From RUG420 sp045642465 (GTDB lineage: Bacteria; Bacillota; Clostridia; Oscillospirales; Acutalibacteraceae), in NCBI GenBank assembly GCA_045642465.1, contig JAZUIY010000015.1, forward strand, positions 682,001-746,000: 64,000 nucleotides of DNA. The letters run 5' to 3'. The number at the start of each line of letters is the position of its first letter. Within the stretch, counting starts at the first letter, position 1. The notes below the pieces were generated by a model. It saw only the letters and a list, made by a program, of their open reading frames with translations. It ran no database searches and was not told the DNA's origin. Of this stretch, positions 25,485-34,453 are shown piece after piece. Position numbers and translations under genes: made by a program.

Positions 25485-28133
25485 GTGGCAGAATTTACCC
25501 CGATGATGAAACAGTATCTGGCTACCAAAGAGCAGTTTAAAGATACCATTTTGTTTTATCGACTCGGTGACTTTTATGAAATGTTCTTTGAGGACGCAAA
25601 ATTAGTATCCTCTGCACTGGACCTGGTGTTGACCGGGAAAGCGTGCGGACAGGAAGAGCGCGCCCCAATGTGCGGGGTACCGTTCCACAGCGCCGATAAC
25701 TACATTGCCCGGCTGGTGCAGAAGGGCTACAAAGTAGCCGTCTGCGAACAGGTGGAAGACCCGGCTTTGGCCAAGGGTCTGGTGAAGCGCGAAGTGGTTC
25801 GCATTGTCACCCCGGGCACTGTCATTGAAAGTAACATGCTGGACGAAGGTAGAAACAACTACCTTTGCAGCATGTATCATGGCGAAGGCAAAACCGGCCT
25901 CTGCTTTGTGGATGTCTCCACCGGGGAAGTCCACGTAACAGAGGTGGAAGAGTCCGTAGCCGGGGAACGTACCCTGAATGAATTGGGGCGCTTCTCCCCA
26001 CGGGAATTGCTCTGCAATGCCCAGGCATCTAAGCTGAAATCCTTGAAGTCCTACCGGGAAAAACTGGAAGGAACCAGTCTGGAAGAGAAGCCGGATGCAG
26101 ACTTTAACCTAGAAGTGGCCGGAAAGACCGTAGAAGACCACTTTGACAGAAGCCTCGAAGAACTAGACCTGACGGGAGAAAACGCCGTCAGAGCCCTTGG
26201 GGCGGCTTTAAACTATTTGTACGACGTACAAAAAACCGAACTGAAGAACATCCGGGAAGTGAACTACTACACGGATGCCAAGTATATGAAATTGGACTTT
26301 TCTGCCCGCCGGAATCTGGAACTGACGGAAACCATGCGGAACAGAGAAAAGCGGGGCACACTGCTCTGGATTTTGGATAAGACCAAAACCGCCATGGGCA
26401 AACGTCTGCTCCGTTCCTATTTGGAACAGCCATTGGTTTCCGCTGCAGGTATTTTAAAGCGCCAAAACGCAGTGGCATTCTTGGTGGAAAACATGCAGAT
26501 GCGGGATGAAATTGCGGAGTACATGATTCCAATCCACGACATGGAACGTCTCATTACCCGCATTTCCTATGGCACTGCCAATGCTAGAGAACTGCGGAGC
26601 CTCTATGAAACCATAGTCCGTCTGGCTCCTATTAAGGCACTTTTGGCAGAAGCTCCAACGGAATTGCTGAAGTCCATTGAACATGACATTGACCCACTGG
26701 AAGATGTGCTTTCTCTTATTGATGAAGCCATTGTGGAAGAACCACCGTTCTCCGTCCGGGAAGGGGAAATGATCAAGAACGGCTACAACGCCGAACTGGA
26801 TGAACTCCGGGACATTGTCAACGGCGGCAGAGGGTATCTGGCCACCATTGAAGCAGAGGAACGGGAAAAGACCGGCATTGCCAAACTGAAAATTGGCTAC
26901 AACCGGGTCTTCGGCTACTACATTGAAGTGCCAAACGGTTCCAAAGACGATGTACCGGAAACCTATATTCGAAAACAGACCTTAACCAATGCGGAACGCT
27001 TTATTACCCCAGAACTGAAGGAACTGGAATCCAAGGTGCTGGGTGCTCAAGAGCGGATTTCCAAATTGGAATATGATATTTTTGCAGGCATCCGGGAACA
27101 GATTGCGGCCCAGTTAATCCGCATTCAGAATACCTCCCGTGCCGTAGCAACCTTAGATGTACTTTGCTCCTTTGCCAAAGTGGCTGTGGAAAATAATTAC
27201 ATCTGCCCTGAAATTACGGAAGACGGTTCCATTGAAATCAAAGATGGCCGCCATCCGGTCGTGGAAAAAATGTTGGATGGCAGTCCGTTTGTTCCAAACG
27301 ACACCGTACTGGATCAGGACAACCGTCAGGTGGCCATTATTACCGGACCGAACATGGCCGGTAAATCCACCTACATGCGCCAGGTGGCTCTCATTGTCAT
27401 CATGGCACAAATTGGTTCCTTCGTTCCGGCTTCCAGTGCCCGCATCAGCATTTGTGACAGCGTCTTCACCCGTGTAGGTGCTTCGGACGACCTGGCCTCC
27501 GGCCAGTCCACCTTCATGGTGGAAATGTCGGAAGTGGCCAACATTTTGAAGAACGCCACAAAGGACAGCCTGATTATTTTAGATGAAATTGGACGTGGTA
27601 CCTCCACCTTTGACGGCATGAGTATTGCCAAGGCGGTACTGGAATACGTTTGCAATAAGCGCAAGCTGGGTGCCAAAACCCTGTTTGCCACCCATTATCA
27701 TGAACTCACCGAAATGGAAGAGGAAAACCCAAGCGTAAAGAACTTCAACATTGCCTGCAAGAAGCGGGGAGATGACATCATCTTCTTACGCCGCATTGTT
27801 CCAGGACCGGCAGACGGCTCCTATGGTATTGAAGTTGCCAAACTGGCCGGGGTTCCAAATCCGGTGGTGAAGAGAGCCAGAGAAGTGCTGGAAGAAATTC
27901 TGGCATCCCAGCTGGCAGTCGGCAACGCAGAAGCCGCCAAAGCCGTGGCAAAGCGGGCCGCAGAACCGGAACCGGAAGCAGAGCCTTCCATGTTCCAAAT
28001 GAGTTTTGGCCAAGGCAAGCAGGATGAAATTGTGGCATCCTTAAAGACCATGGACGTAAACACCCTGACTCCAATTGAAGCCATGCAGACCCTTTATGAA
28101 CTGTCTGCCAAGGCGAAGGAGTTGGAAGACTAA
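25485..28133 (+). CDS. mutS: DNA mismatch repair protein MutS
   Basis: MutS recognises mismatches and starts repair. From GTG 25485 the protein has 882 residues: mismatch-binding domain with the Phe-x-Glu motif (FYRLGDFYEMF, residues about 26-36), connector, lever and clamp domains, then the ATPase with Walker A (GPNMAGKSTYMRQ), the Walker B region (LIILDEIGRGTSTFDG) and ATHYHEL. A short C-terminal dimerisation segment (PIEAMQTLYEL) remains. TTG 25458 is in frame but lacks a ribosome-binding site, while GAGGTGG at 25473-25479 sits 5 bases before the GTG and the family start (AEFTPMMKQYL) begins there. mutL follows after 21 bases. Confidence 0.96.
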   Translation: MAEFTPMMKQYLATKEQFKDTILFYRLGDFYEMFFEDAKLVSSALDLVLTGKACGQEERAPMCGVPFHSADNYIARLVQKGYKVAVCEQVEDPALAKGLVKREVVRIVTPGTVIESNMLDEGRNNYLCSMYHGEGKTGLCFVDVSTGEVHVTEVEESVAGERTLNELGRFSPRELLCNAQASKLKSLKSYREKLEGTSLEEKPDADFNLEVAGKTVEDHFDRSLEELDLTGENAVRALGAALNYLYDVQKTELKNIREVNYYTDAKYMKLDFSARRNLELTETMRNREKRGTLLWILDKTKTAMGKRLLRSYLEQPLVSAAGILKRQNAVAFLVENMQMRDEIAEYMIPIHDMERLITRISYGTANARELRSLYETIVRLAPIKALLAEAPTELLKSIEHDIDPLEDVLSLIDEAIVEEPPFSVREGEMIKNGYNAELDELRDIVNGGRGYLATIEAEEREKTGIAKLKIGYNRVFGYYIEVPNGSKDDVPETYIRKQTLTNAERFITPELKELESKVLGAQERISKLEYDIFAGIREQIAAQLIRIQNTSRAVATLDVLCSFAKVAVENNYICPEITEDGSIEIKDGRHPVVEKMLDGSPFVPNDTVLDQDNRQVAIITGPNMAGKSTYMRQVALIVIMAQIGSFVPASSARISICDSVFTRVGASDDLASGQSTFMVEMSEVANILKNATKDSLIILDEIGRGTSTFDGMSIAKAVLEYVCNKRKLGAKTLFATHYHELTEMEEENPSVKNFNIACKKRGDDIIFLRRIVPGPADGSYGIEVAKLAGVPNPVVKRAREVLEEILASQLAVGNAEAAKAVAKRAAEPEPEAEPSMFQMSFGQGKQDEIVASLKTMDVNTLTPIEAMQTLYELSAKAKELED

Positions 28134-28154
28134 CAAACGAGAGGAGGTTTTCAC

Positions 28155-30218
28155 ATGCCGAAGATTAACGTGTTGCCGAAGCACATGGCAGACTTAATTG
28201 CAGCAGGGGAAGTGGTAGAACGCCCTGCCTCTGTCATTAAGGAATTAATGGAAAATGCCATTGATGCCGGTGCTACCACCATTACTGTGGAAATCAAGCA
28301 CGGCGGCATTACCTACATGCGCGTTACCGACAACGGCTGCGGCATTGCCAGAGAAGACGTAAAGAACGCCTTTAAAAGCCATGCCACCAGTAAAATCCTG
28401 ACGGAAGAAGACCTCCATAAAATTGGCACTTTGGGATTTCGCGGCGAAGCCCTTGCTTCCATTGCCGCTGTTTCCAGAGTGGATATCTTAACCAGAACAC
28501 CGGAGGACGACATTGGTACCGTCTACAAAGTAGAGGGTTCCGAAGAAGTGCTGCTGGATGATGCCGGGTGTCCGGCCGGTACCACCATTGTGGTAAAGGA
28601 CCTGTTCTATAACACCCCGGCTAGAATGAAGTTCCTTAAAAAGGACGTTACTGAAGGAAACAGCGTGGCCGGTGTGGTAGACCGGATTGCCCTGTCCCAT
28701 CCGGAAGTGTCCATCCGCTTCATTCGGGACGACCGTCAGCAACTGGCTACCCCGGGCAATGGCAAGCTCAGCGCCGCCGTCTATTCGGTCTTTGGCTCTG
28801 ACTTTTCCCGCGGCCTCATAGAAACCGAATATGAGCTGAACGGCATCAAAGTTTATGGCTTGGTTTCCAAGCCAAGCGCCAGCCGTTCCAACCGCACCAT
28901 GCAGTTCTTCTTCCTCAATGGCCGCTTGGTCAAGAGCAAGACCGCCACAGCGGCATTGGAACAGGCTTACAAAAACGCCATTATGGTAGGACGCTTCCCG
29001 TCCTGCGTTTTGAATATTGACATGCCGCTGGAGGCCGTAGACGTCAACGTCCATCCGGCCAAAACCGAAGTCCGTTTTGAAAACGAACGCCCGGTATTTG
29101 ATGCGGTATACTACGCCGTGAAGAATGCCATCCAGCAAAAGGATGTGCCAAACAGGGTAGACCTGAGCCGTTTGGAAGCCAAACAGCAAAAGGCCTTCAA
29201 AGCAGACTCCGGCGAACAACTGAAACTGAACCAGAAGGACAACGGCCTACCACAGAAGGTGGAAGGCTTCTGGTCCAAAGAACTGCCGAAGAACTACAAA
29301 GAAGACCTTGGTTCTACAGGCAAAAAGCACACCCCGGCTGCAAAGCCGGCCGCTGCACCAGCCGCCAAACCTGCTGAACCTGCTGCAACCCATGAGGAAA
29401 AGAAGCCACAGGCTGCCATTCCATATATTCCAAAGAGTCAGCGGGAACCGGCAAAGCCAACCTTCACGGAAGAACCAAAGAAGGTGCTGGTGGAAGTGGA
29501 AGACATTCCACTGCCGGAGGAAGCACCACCGGTGAAAAGGGAAGTTTCTTTGGATATCCTTTTGGATGAACCAATTAAGGAAACACCAAAAGAAATGCCG
29601 AAGGAAACAACAAAGGAACCAGAGGTTATTCCTTATAGCGAAGAAGAGGTTCCTGACTTCCGCATTATTGGGGAAGCCTTCAAGACCTACATTCTTGTGG
29701 AAGTAGAAAACAAAATGCTGTTGGTGGACAAACACGCTGCCCACGAACGCATTCTCTTTGATCAGCTTCGTAGCCAAGCAGGACCGGTACAGTCTCAGTT
29801 GCTGCTGAGCCCGTTGTCCGTGTCTCTTAGCAAAGAAGAGTACACCGCTCTCATGGACAACAAAGAGTCCCTGAGCAAAGCGGGGTATGACATAGATGAC
29901 TTCGGTGTTGGCACCGTACTGCTCAGAGAAGTGCCGGTGATGCTAGCAGAGGAAAACCCGAAAGCACTGCTGGAAGAGCTAGCAGGGTATCTCCTTAGCA
30001 GCCGTGCACCGGAACCGGAAAAATTAGAATGGCTCTATGAAAATATTGCCTGCCGTGCCGCCATTAAGGCCGGCAACAAGACCACGCCGGCAGAACAGGA
30101 AAAGCTGGTGGAATATTTGTTGAGCCACAGAGACATCCGTTACTGCCCGCACGGAAGACCAATCTTAATTGAAATGACCCGAAACGAACTGGAAAAACAG
30201 TTCGGACGGATTCAATAA
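28155..30218 (+). CDS. mutL: DNA mismatch repair protein MutL
   Basis: MutL links mismatch recognition to strand cleavage. In 687 residues the GHKL ATPase (ENAIDAGATTI, DNGCGI, GFRGEALASIAAVS) occupies about 1-330. A Pro/Lys/Glu-rich linker with repeats covers about 370-500, and the C-terminal endonuclease domain follows. The endonuclease motif reads DKHAAHERILFD (from residue 525), against the family DQHAxxExxxxE, so two positions differ. The other metal-site motifs (ACRAA, CPHGRP) and the final FxR (FGRIQ) are intact, so nicking activity remains likely. GAGAGGAGG precedes the ATG. A small membrane-protein gene follows after 12 bases. Confidence 0.95.
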   Translation: MPKINVLPKHMADLIAAGEVVERPASVIKELMENAIDAGATTITVEIKHGGITYMRVTDNGCGIAREDVKNAFKSHATSKILTEEDLHKIGTLGFRGEALASIAAVSRVDILTRTPEDDIGTVYKVEGSEEVLLDDAGCPAGTTIVVKDLFYNTPARMKFLKKDVTEGNSVAGVVDRIALSHPEVSIRFIRDDRQQLATPGNGKLSAAVYSVFGSDFSRGLIETEYELNGIKVYGLVSKPSASRSNRTMQFFFLNGRLVKSKTATAALEQAYKNAIMVGRFPSCVLNIDMPLEAVDVNVHPAKTEVRFENERPVFDAVYYAVKNAIQQKDVPNRVDLSRLEAKQQKAFKADSGEQLKLNQKDNGLPQKVEGFWSKELPKNYKEDLGSTGKKHTPAAKPAAAPAAKPAEPAATHEEKKPQAAIPYIPKSQREPAKPTFTEEPKKVLVEVEDIPLPEEAPPVKREVSLDILLDEPIKETPKEMPKETTKEPEVIPYSEEEVPDFRIIGEAFKTYILVEVENKMLLVDKHAAHERILFDQLRSQAGPVQSQLLLSPLSVSLSKEEYTALMDNKESLSKAGYDIDDFGVGTVLLREVPVMLAEENPKALLEELAGYLLSSRAPEPEKLEWLYENIACRAAIKAGNKTTPAEQEKLVEYLLSHRDIRYCPHGRPILIEMTRNELEKQFGRIQ

Positions 30219-30230
30219 GAGGGAAAAGAT

Positions 30231-30695
30231 ATGAAAAAAACAGCTCTAGACTATGCACTCATTGTCATTGGCGGCGTCATCCTTCTTGCCACCGGCGTTT
30301 ATCTACTTGCCACTTGGAGCACCATTCCTAATCTGGTTCCAATTCACTTCAATTTTTCTGGAGCAGTAGACCAGATGGGAGGGAAATCTACGCTTTGGGT
30401 CATCTACGCCATTGAGGCCTGCCTTTATGTTTTTTGCACAGTAATGACCCAGTTCCCAAAAACCTGGAACAACCAACCGAAAAGCAAAGACCCGGTAATG
30501 CAATTGAAATACATACAGACCTATCAACGGATGATGGAAGTGCTAGACCTTCTCCTTGTCATCTTGTTTGCCGGAATTATTTTGTTTGTGATTCACGGGA
30601 TGACAGGGCTAAATACCTTTTTTGTGATTACGTTTGTACTCATTATTTTTACTTCCATCTTTTTTGGGGTTAAAGCAAGTAAATACAATAAATAA
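30231..30695 (+). CDS. DUF1648-domain membrane protein
   Basis: A 154-residue integral membrane protein with four predicted membrane segments (about 8-28, 55-72, 104-122 and 128-147). The signature IPNLVPIHFNFSGAVDQMG between the first two is typical of DUF1648, a domain found in SdpI-like immunity proteins and in many small proteins of unknown role. It is too short to be full SdpI. AGAGGGAAAAG lies just upstream of ATG, 12 bases after mutL, so it is probably read through from the mismatch-repair operon. It ends at a terminator shared with glnN. Function unknown. Confidence 0.7.
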   Translation: MKKTALDYALIVIGGVILLATGVYLLATWSTIPNLVPIHFNFSGAVDQMGGKSTLWVIYAIEACLYVFCTVMTQFPKTWNNQPKSKDPVMQLKYIQTYQRMMEVLDLLLVILFAGIILFVIHGMTGLNTFFVITFVLIIFTSIFFGVKASKYNK

Positions 30696-30699
30696 GAAA

Positions 30700-30736
30700 A
30701 CGCTCCCATTTCCTTGGAAATGAGAGCGTCTTTTTT
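30700..30736. terminator. Terminator shared by the DUF1648 gene and glnN
   Basis: Imperfect stem ACGCTCCCATTT / AAATGAGAGCGT followed by six Ts on the + strand; the A-rich left flank provides the U-tract for the minus-strand gene. Confidence 0.85.
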
Positions 30737-30750
30737 GTTTTCTAGGCGAT

Positions 30751-32850
30751 TTAGACTACGCTATACAGCAAGTCGGTATAGGTTGGAAGCGGCCACAGTT
30801 CTTTGGCGGTAATGACTTCCAAACTGTCGGCAACAAAGCGGAGGTCTTCCATGTTCTTAAGGACGGTGTCCTTGTAGAAGTCTCCCAGGGCCTGGGTTTC
30901 TTCCAGGGTATCTGCCTTTGCCAAAGCAGCTTCTAAGTCGTCTGCCTTTGCCATTAAGTCGTCTGCCAAAGCGGTGAGCTTCGTAAGCAGAGCAGTTTCG
31001 GACTTGTGTGCGGTTGCATTAGCAGCATCCAAAGCAGCTACGGTAGAAGCAACTTCTTTCATATAGGTCAGAACAGCCGGGTAAATGGCCTTTCTGGTAA
31101 TGGTGTTCATGGTGAGAGCTTCCAGACGGATGGTCTTACAGTAGTTCTCCATGGAAATTTCGTAGCGGGCCTGCAGCTCAGCCTTGGTGTAGATTTTGTG
31201 CTTCTCAAAGAGAGCCACATTCTTGTCAGCAAGGTAAGCAGGGAAGGCATCCGGACAAGTCTGGAGATTGCAGAGGCCACGGCGGGCAGCTTCTTCTACC
31301 CATTCCTGAGAGTAGCAGTTGCCGTTGAAAATGATTCTGTGGTGGTCTGCAAAAGCGTCATGAGCAATGGCGTAGATTTCGCTTTCTATGTTGTCGGCCT
31401 TTTCTAAGCGTTCTGCGAATTCAGCAAATTCTTCTGCCATGATGGTGTTCAGTACGGTGGTGGAACCGCTGAGGGAATCCGAAGAACCAACCATACGGAA
31501 TTCGAACTTGCCGCCGGTATAGGCGAATGGGGCGGTACGGTTCCGGTCGGAGTCATCCTTGTTGAAGCGAGGGATGACTTTTACACCGGACTTCATAACA
31601 GCCTTTTCCTTGGTGTGGAACTCATGTTCATTTTCCAAGGCATCAATGAGATTGTCGAATTCATTGCCCAGGAAAATGGAAACAATGGCTGGAGGTGCTT
31701 CATCGCCACCCAAACGGTGGTCATTGCCGGCAGAAGCTGCGCAAACCCGAAGCAGGTCCTGATATTCGTCTACGCCTTTGACAATGGCTGCCAAAGACAG
31801 CAGGAACAGATGATTGTGGATAGGATCCTTGCCCGGCTTAAACAGGTTGATGCCTGTGTCAGTAGCAATGGACCAGTTGTTATGTTTACCGGAGCCGTTG
31901 ACGCCGGCGAATGGCTTTTCGTGAATGAGGCAGGCCAGGTTGTTGGCGATGGCCACGGTCTTCATGGTTTCCATCATCAGCTGGTTCTGGTCAACGGCAG
32001 CGTTGGCGTCGGTAAATACCGGAGCCAATTCATGCTGTGCAGGAGCAGCTTCATTGTGTTCGGTTTTGGCAAAGATGCCGGTCTTCCAAAGTTCTACGTC
32101 CAGGTCGGACATAAACTTCTTTACACGAGGCTTGATGGTACCAAAATAGTGGTCTTCAATTTCCTGTCCACGGGCCGGCTTGGCACCGAAGAGGGTACGG
32201 CCGGTTAACTTTAAGTCTTCCCGGGCGTTGTAGATGTCACGGTCAACCAAGAAGTATTCCTGTTCGCCGCCAACGCTTGGGTAAACATGTTTTGCGCCGG
32301 ATTCGTTACCAATGAGGTTGATGACGCGCATGGCCTGCTTGTCAATGGCCTGAATGGAACGAAGCAGCGGGGTCTTCTTGTCTAAAACTTCACCGCCGTA
32401 GGAGCAGAAGATAGATGGGATGCAAAGGGTGTCTTCCTTAATGAAGGCATAGGAGGTTGGGTCCCATGCGGTATAACCTCTGGCTTCAAAGGTGGAACGA
32501 ATGCCGCCGGAAGGGAAGGAAGAGGCGTCCGGTTCGGAACGGATTAACTCCTTGCCGGAGAAGTCCATAATGACGTTGCAAGCATCTACCGGAGTTAAGA
32601 AACTGTCGTGCTTTTCAGCGGTTAACCCAGTCATCGGCTGGAACCAATGGGTAAAGTGCGTGGCGCCCTGTTCAATAGCCCAATCCTTCATGGCCTGTGC
32701 AACGGCAGTGGCAATTTCAGACGTGAGGGGACGCTTTTCGTCTACACATTTTTGCATGTCTTCATAAACGTCTTTTGGTAAACGGGCTTTCATGACATCG
32801 TCATTGAAAACAAGGGAACCAAAGAGTTCAGGAACATTTGTGATACCCAT
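30751..32850 (-). CDS. glnN: Glutamine synthetase type III
   Basis: GlnN makes glutamine from glutamate, ammonia and ATP. The 699-residue length and motifs (FPSGGIRSTFEARGYTAWD, NGSGKHNNWSIATDTG, RTAPFAYTGGKFEFRMVGSS) place it in the GSIII class found in Clostridia, Bacteroides and cyanobacteria. This class forms dodecamers of large subunits and lacks the adenylylation site of type I. AAGGAGG lies 10 bases before the ATG. A consensus promoter lies on the minus strand at 32901-32929. It is divergent from the P-loop protein gene, with a palindrome between the two promoters. No glnB or amt gene lies nearby. Confidence 0.96.
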   Translation of the reverse strand: MGITNVPELFGSLVFNDDVMKARLPKDVYEDMQKCVDEKRPLTSEIATAVAQAMKDWAIEQGATHFTHWFQPMTGLTAEKHDSFLTPVDACNVIMDFSGKELIRSEPDASSFPSGGIRSTFEARGYTAWDPTSYAFIKEDTLCIPSIFCSYGGEVLDKKTPLLRSIQAIDKQAMRVINLIGNESGAKHVYPSVGGEQEYFLVDRDIYNAREDLKLTGRTLFGAKPARGQEIEDHYFGTIKPRVKKFMSDLDVELWKTGIFAKTEHNEAAPAQHELAPVFTDANAAVDQNQLMMETMKTVAIANNLACLIHEKPFAGVNGSGKHNNWSIATDTGINLFKPGKDPIHNHLFLLSLAAIVKGVDEYQDLLRVCAASAGNDHRLGGDEAPPAIVSIFLGNEFDNLIDALENEHEFHTKEKAVMKSGVKVIPRFNKDDSDRNRTAPFAYTGGKFEFRMVGSSDSLSGSTTVLNTIMAEEFAEFAERLEKADNIESEIYAIAHDAFADHHRIIFNGNCYSQEWVEEAARRGLCNLQTCPDAFPAYLADKNVALFEKHKIYTKAELQARYEISMENYCKTIRLEALTMNTITRKAIYPAVLTYMKEVASTVAALDAANATAHKSETALLTKLTALADDLMAKADDLEAALAKADTLEETQALGDFYKDTVLKNMEDLRFVADSLEVITAKELWPLPTYTDLLYSVV

Positions 32851-32900
32851 AAGTGGTTTGCCTCCTTAATAAAAGGTATAAGTGGGTTAAAAGATACTTA

Positions 32901-32929
32901 ATTTTACTTTTTTCATGCACAAAGGTCAA
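32901..32929 (-). promoter_or_regulatory. Sigma-A promoter of glnN
   Basis: On the minus strand TTGACC and TAAAAT are separated by 17 bases, about 50 bases before the glnN ATG. Confidence 0.75.
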
Positions 32930-32975
32930 GGTACTGGGGAAAGACTGTGTCAAGGGAAATGTGCTTTTCCCGACT

Positions 32976-32992
32976 TTTGTGATTTTCACAAA
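32976..32992. promoter_or_regulatory. Palindrome between divergent promoters, candidate operator
   Basis: TTTGTGA-TTT-TCACAAA, perfect 7-base arms, lies between the glnN promoter (47 bases away) and the P-loop gene promoter (18 bases away). It resembles a short CRP-like half-site pair but has a 3-base rather than 6-base gap, and does not fit the GlnR consensus. Confidence 0.45.
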
Positions 32993-33009
32993 GAAGTGGG
33001 GGTTTTGTC

Positions 33010-33038
33010 TTGATAGGTTTGTGTATTTCGTGTAGAAT
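33010..33038 (+). promoter_or_regulatory. Sigma-A promoter of the P-loop protein gene
   Basis: TTGATA and TAGAAT are separated by 17 bases; predicted leader about 65 bases. Confidence 0.75.
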
Positions 33039-33110
33039 GTAGACAAGAAATAAATCTATCGCAGTTGGAACCATTTGCATAGATATTAAATACTTTAGGA
33101 GGATTTACCT

Positions 33111-33527
33111 ATGGTTTATCTTATTATTGGCCACAAAGGCTCCGGCAAGACCACTCATCTTATTGACGGCGTAAAGGCAGCAGTTGATGCTTCTCTCGGT
33201 AACGTTATTTGCGTAGAGAAGAGCAAGAAGCTGACCTACAATATTGATTCCCGCGTTCGTCTCGTATCCGCAGATGATTATGCTGTATCCGGTTACGACG
33301 CTTATTACGGTTTCCTCGCAGGTATGTGTGCATCCAACAGCGATATTACCGATATCTTCGGTGACGGCACTCTGAAAATCGGTGGAACTGACATGGAAGC
33401 TCTTGGCGCATTCTTAGAAAAGGTGAACAACCTTGGCGCTGCCAATGACACTAAGTTTACCTTCACCATTTCCGCTGACAAAGACGAACTTCCAGCAGCC
33501 ATTTTTGACTTCTGCGAAATCGCATAA
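33111..33527 (+). CDS. Small P-loop ATP-binding protein of unknown function
   Basis: A 138-residue cytoplasmic protein beginning MVYLIIGHKGSGKTTHLID, a clear Walker A motif (GHKGSGKT). No classical Walker B aspartate pair or other nucleotidase motif is obvious. The middle holds YDAYYGFLAGMCASNSDITD and the end is acidic. To my knowledge similar short proteins occur in Clostridia and are sometimes mislabelled PilT-like; they lack PilT's other domains. It has its own consensus promoter, a strong AGGAGG site and a strong terminator, so it is likely well expressed alone. Its divergent pairing with glnN may hint at shared control. Function is not known. Confidence 0.75.
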   Translation: MVYLIIGHKGSGKTTHLIDGVKAAVDASLGNVICVEKSKKLTYNIDSRVRLVSADDYAVSGYDAYYGFLAGMCASNSDITDIFGDGTLKIGGTDMEALGAFLEKVNNLGAANDTKFTFTISADKDELPAAIFDFCEIA

Positions 33528-33541
33528 TAACGCCTTAAATC

Positions 33542-33577
33542 GGCCCCGGAAAGCAGGTCTTTCCGGAGCCTTTTTTT
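33542..33577 (+). terminator. Terminator after the P-loop gene
   Basis: A 12-base stem (GGCCCCGGAAAG / CTTTCCGGAGCC, one mispair) with a 5-base loop, then seven Ts. Confidence 0.93.
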
Positions 33578-33590
33578 GTCTGAAATTCTA

Positions 33591-33619
33591 TTGACATAGC
33601 AGGGGGCGGTTTGTATAAT
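33591..33619 (+). promoter_or_regulatory. Perfect-consensus promoter of yceD-rpmF
   Basis: TTGACA and TATAAT, both exact consensus, are separated by exactly 17 bases. Confidence 0.9.
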
Positions 33620-33665
33620 ATTTACGCATGTCGAACCGTATCTACGGGATAAACGAGGTGATTTC

Positions 33666-34172
33666 ATGTACGAACTGGATCTGGAACCTCTGTTCCTCAA
33701 TGAGGGTTTCACTCTGAATGTTAATCATGAAGTAACTTGCACCGAAGTTGACGAATTCGGTGAACTTCTGTTTCCACAACCATTCAAAGTGACCGGTGAG
33801 TTTCGTAATGAAGCCGGCGTTGTCTCATCATACGCTACCATCGACGCAGACCTTCATACCGTCTGTGACCGCTGTGCCACAGAAGTGGTGGAGAAATTAT
33901 CCATTCCGATGGAACATACTTTTGTCACTGAGCTCAACAACGAGGAGAATGACGACCTCTACCAAGTTGTCCCGAATCGCAAAGTTGACTTAGATGCCCT
34001 TGCAACAGAAGATGTATTTCTCAGTATCCCAACGAAGGTCCTCTGCAAGGAAGATTGTAAAGGAATCTGTCCTCAGTGCGGCAAGAACTTAAATGAAGGT
34101 CCTTGTGACTGCACCAAACCTGTGGATCCTAGACTCGCAGGCCTCTTGTCCTTACTGGAGGACAATGAATAA
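33666..34172 (+). CDS. yceD: YceD/DUF177 family protein (rRNA accumulation protein)
   Basis: A 168-residue DUF177 protein. The core CDRCATE motif (about residue 69) and a C-terminal zinc-ribbon-like cluster (CKEDCKGICPQCGKN followed by GPCDC) are typical of the family, whose members affect 23S rRNA accumulation or processing and sit next to rpmF in most bacteria, as here. GAGGTG lies about 6 bases before ATG. The gene is driven by the perfect promoter just upstream and is followed 28 bases later by rpmF. The molecular activity of the family is not settled. Confidence 0.9.
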   Translation: MYELDLEPLFLNEGFTLNVNHEVTCTEVDEFGELLFPQPFKVTGEFRNEAGVVSSYATIDADLHTVCDRCATEVVEKLSIPMEHTFVTELNNEENDDLYQVVPNRKVDLDALATEDVFLSIPTKVLCKEDCKGICPQCGKNLNEGPCDCTKPVDPRLAGLLSLLEDNE

Positions 34173-34200
34173 ATCTCAAGATTAATGGGAGGGTAACACC

Positions 34201-34380
34201 ATGGCAGTACCAGCTAGAAGAGTTTCTAAAGCTAGAAGAGACAAAAGACGTTCCAACGTTTGGAAGATGAACGCACCGGAACTTGTTAAGTGCCCACAGT
34301 GTGGCGAATGGAAGAGACCACACAGAGTATGTCTTGAATGCGGTTACTACAACGGCAAGAAAGTCATCGACAAGGACTAA
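34201..34380 (+). CDS. rpmF: 50S ribosomal protein L32
   Basis: A 59-residue L32. It starts MAVPARRVSKARRDKRRS and carries the four-cysteine zinc site CPQC...CLEC of the zinc-binding (C+) form, which argues that this is the zinc-replete paralogue. GGGAGG lies 6 bases before the ATG. It is co-transcribed with yceD and ends at a terminator before der. Confidence 0.96.
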   Translation: MAVPARRVSKARRDKRRSNVWKMNAPELVKCPQCGEWKRPHRVCLECGYYNGKKVIDKD

Positions 34381-34393
34381 TTACAGTTCAGTA

Positions 34394-34427
34394 AAGGTGG
34401 AGAAGGGGAAACCTTCCCCACCTTTTA
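34394..34427 (+). terminator. Terminator after rpmF
   Basis: AAGGTGGAGAAGG pairs with CCTTCCCCACCTT (one mispair), loop of 5 bases, then a T-rich stretch (TTTTATTT). Confidence 0.75.
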
Positions 34428-34453
34428 TTTCTATATTTTAGGGAGGTGGACGT

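Noticed and set aside
32976..32992. GlnR or CRP binding site at glnN
   Set aside because: The spacing between half-sites is 3 bases, not 7 (GlnR) or 6 (CRP); kept only as an unassigned palindrome.
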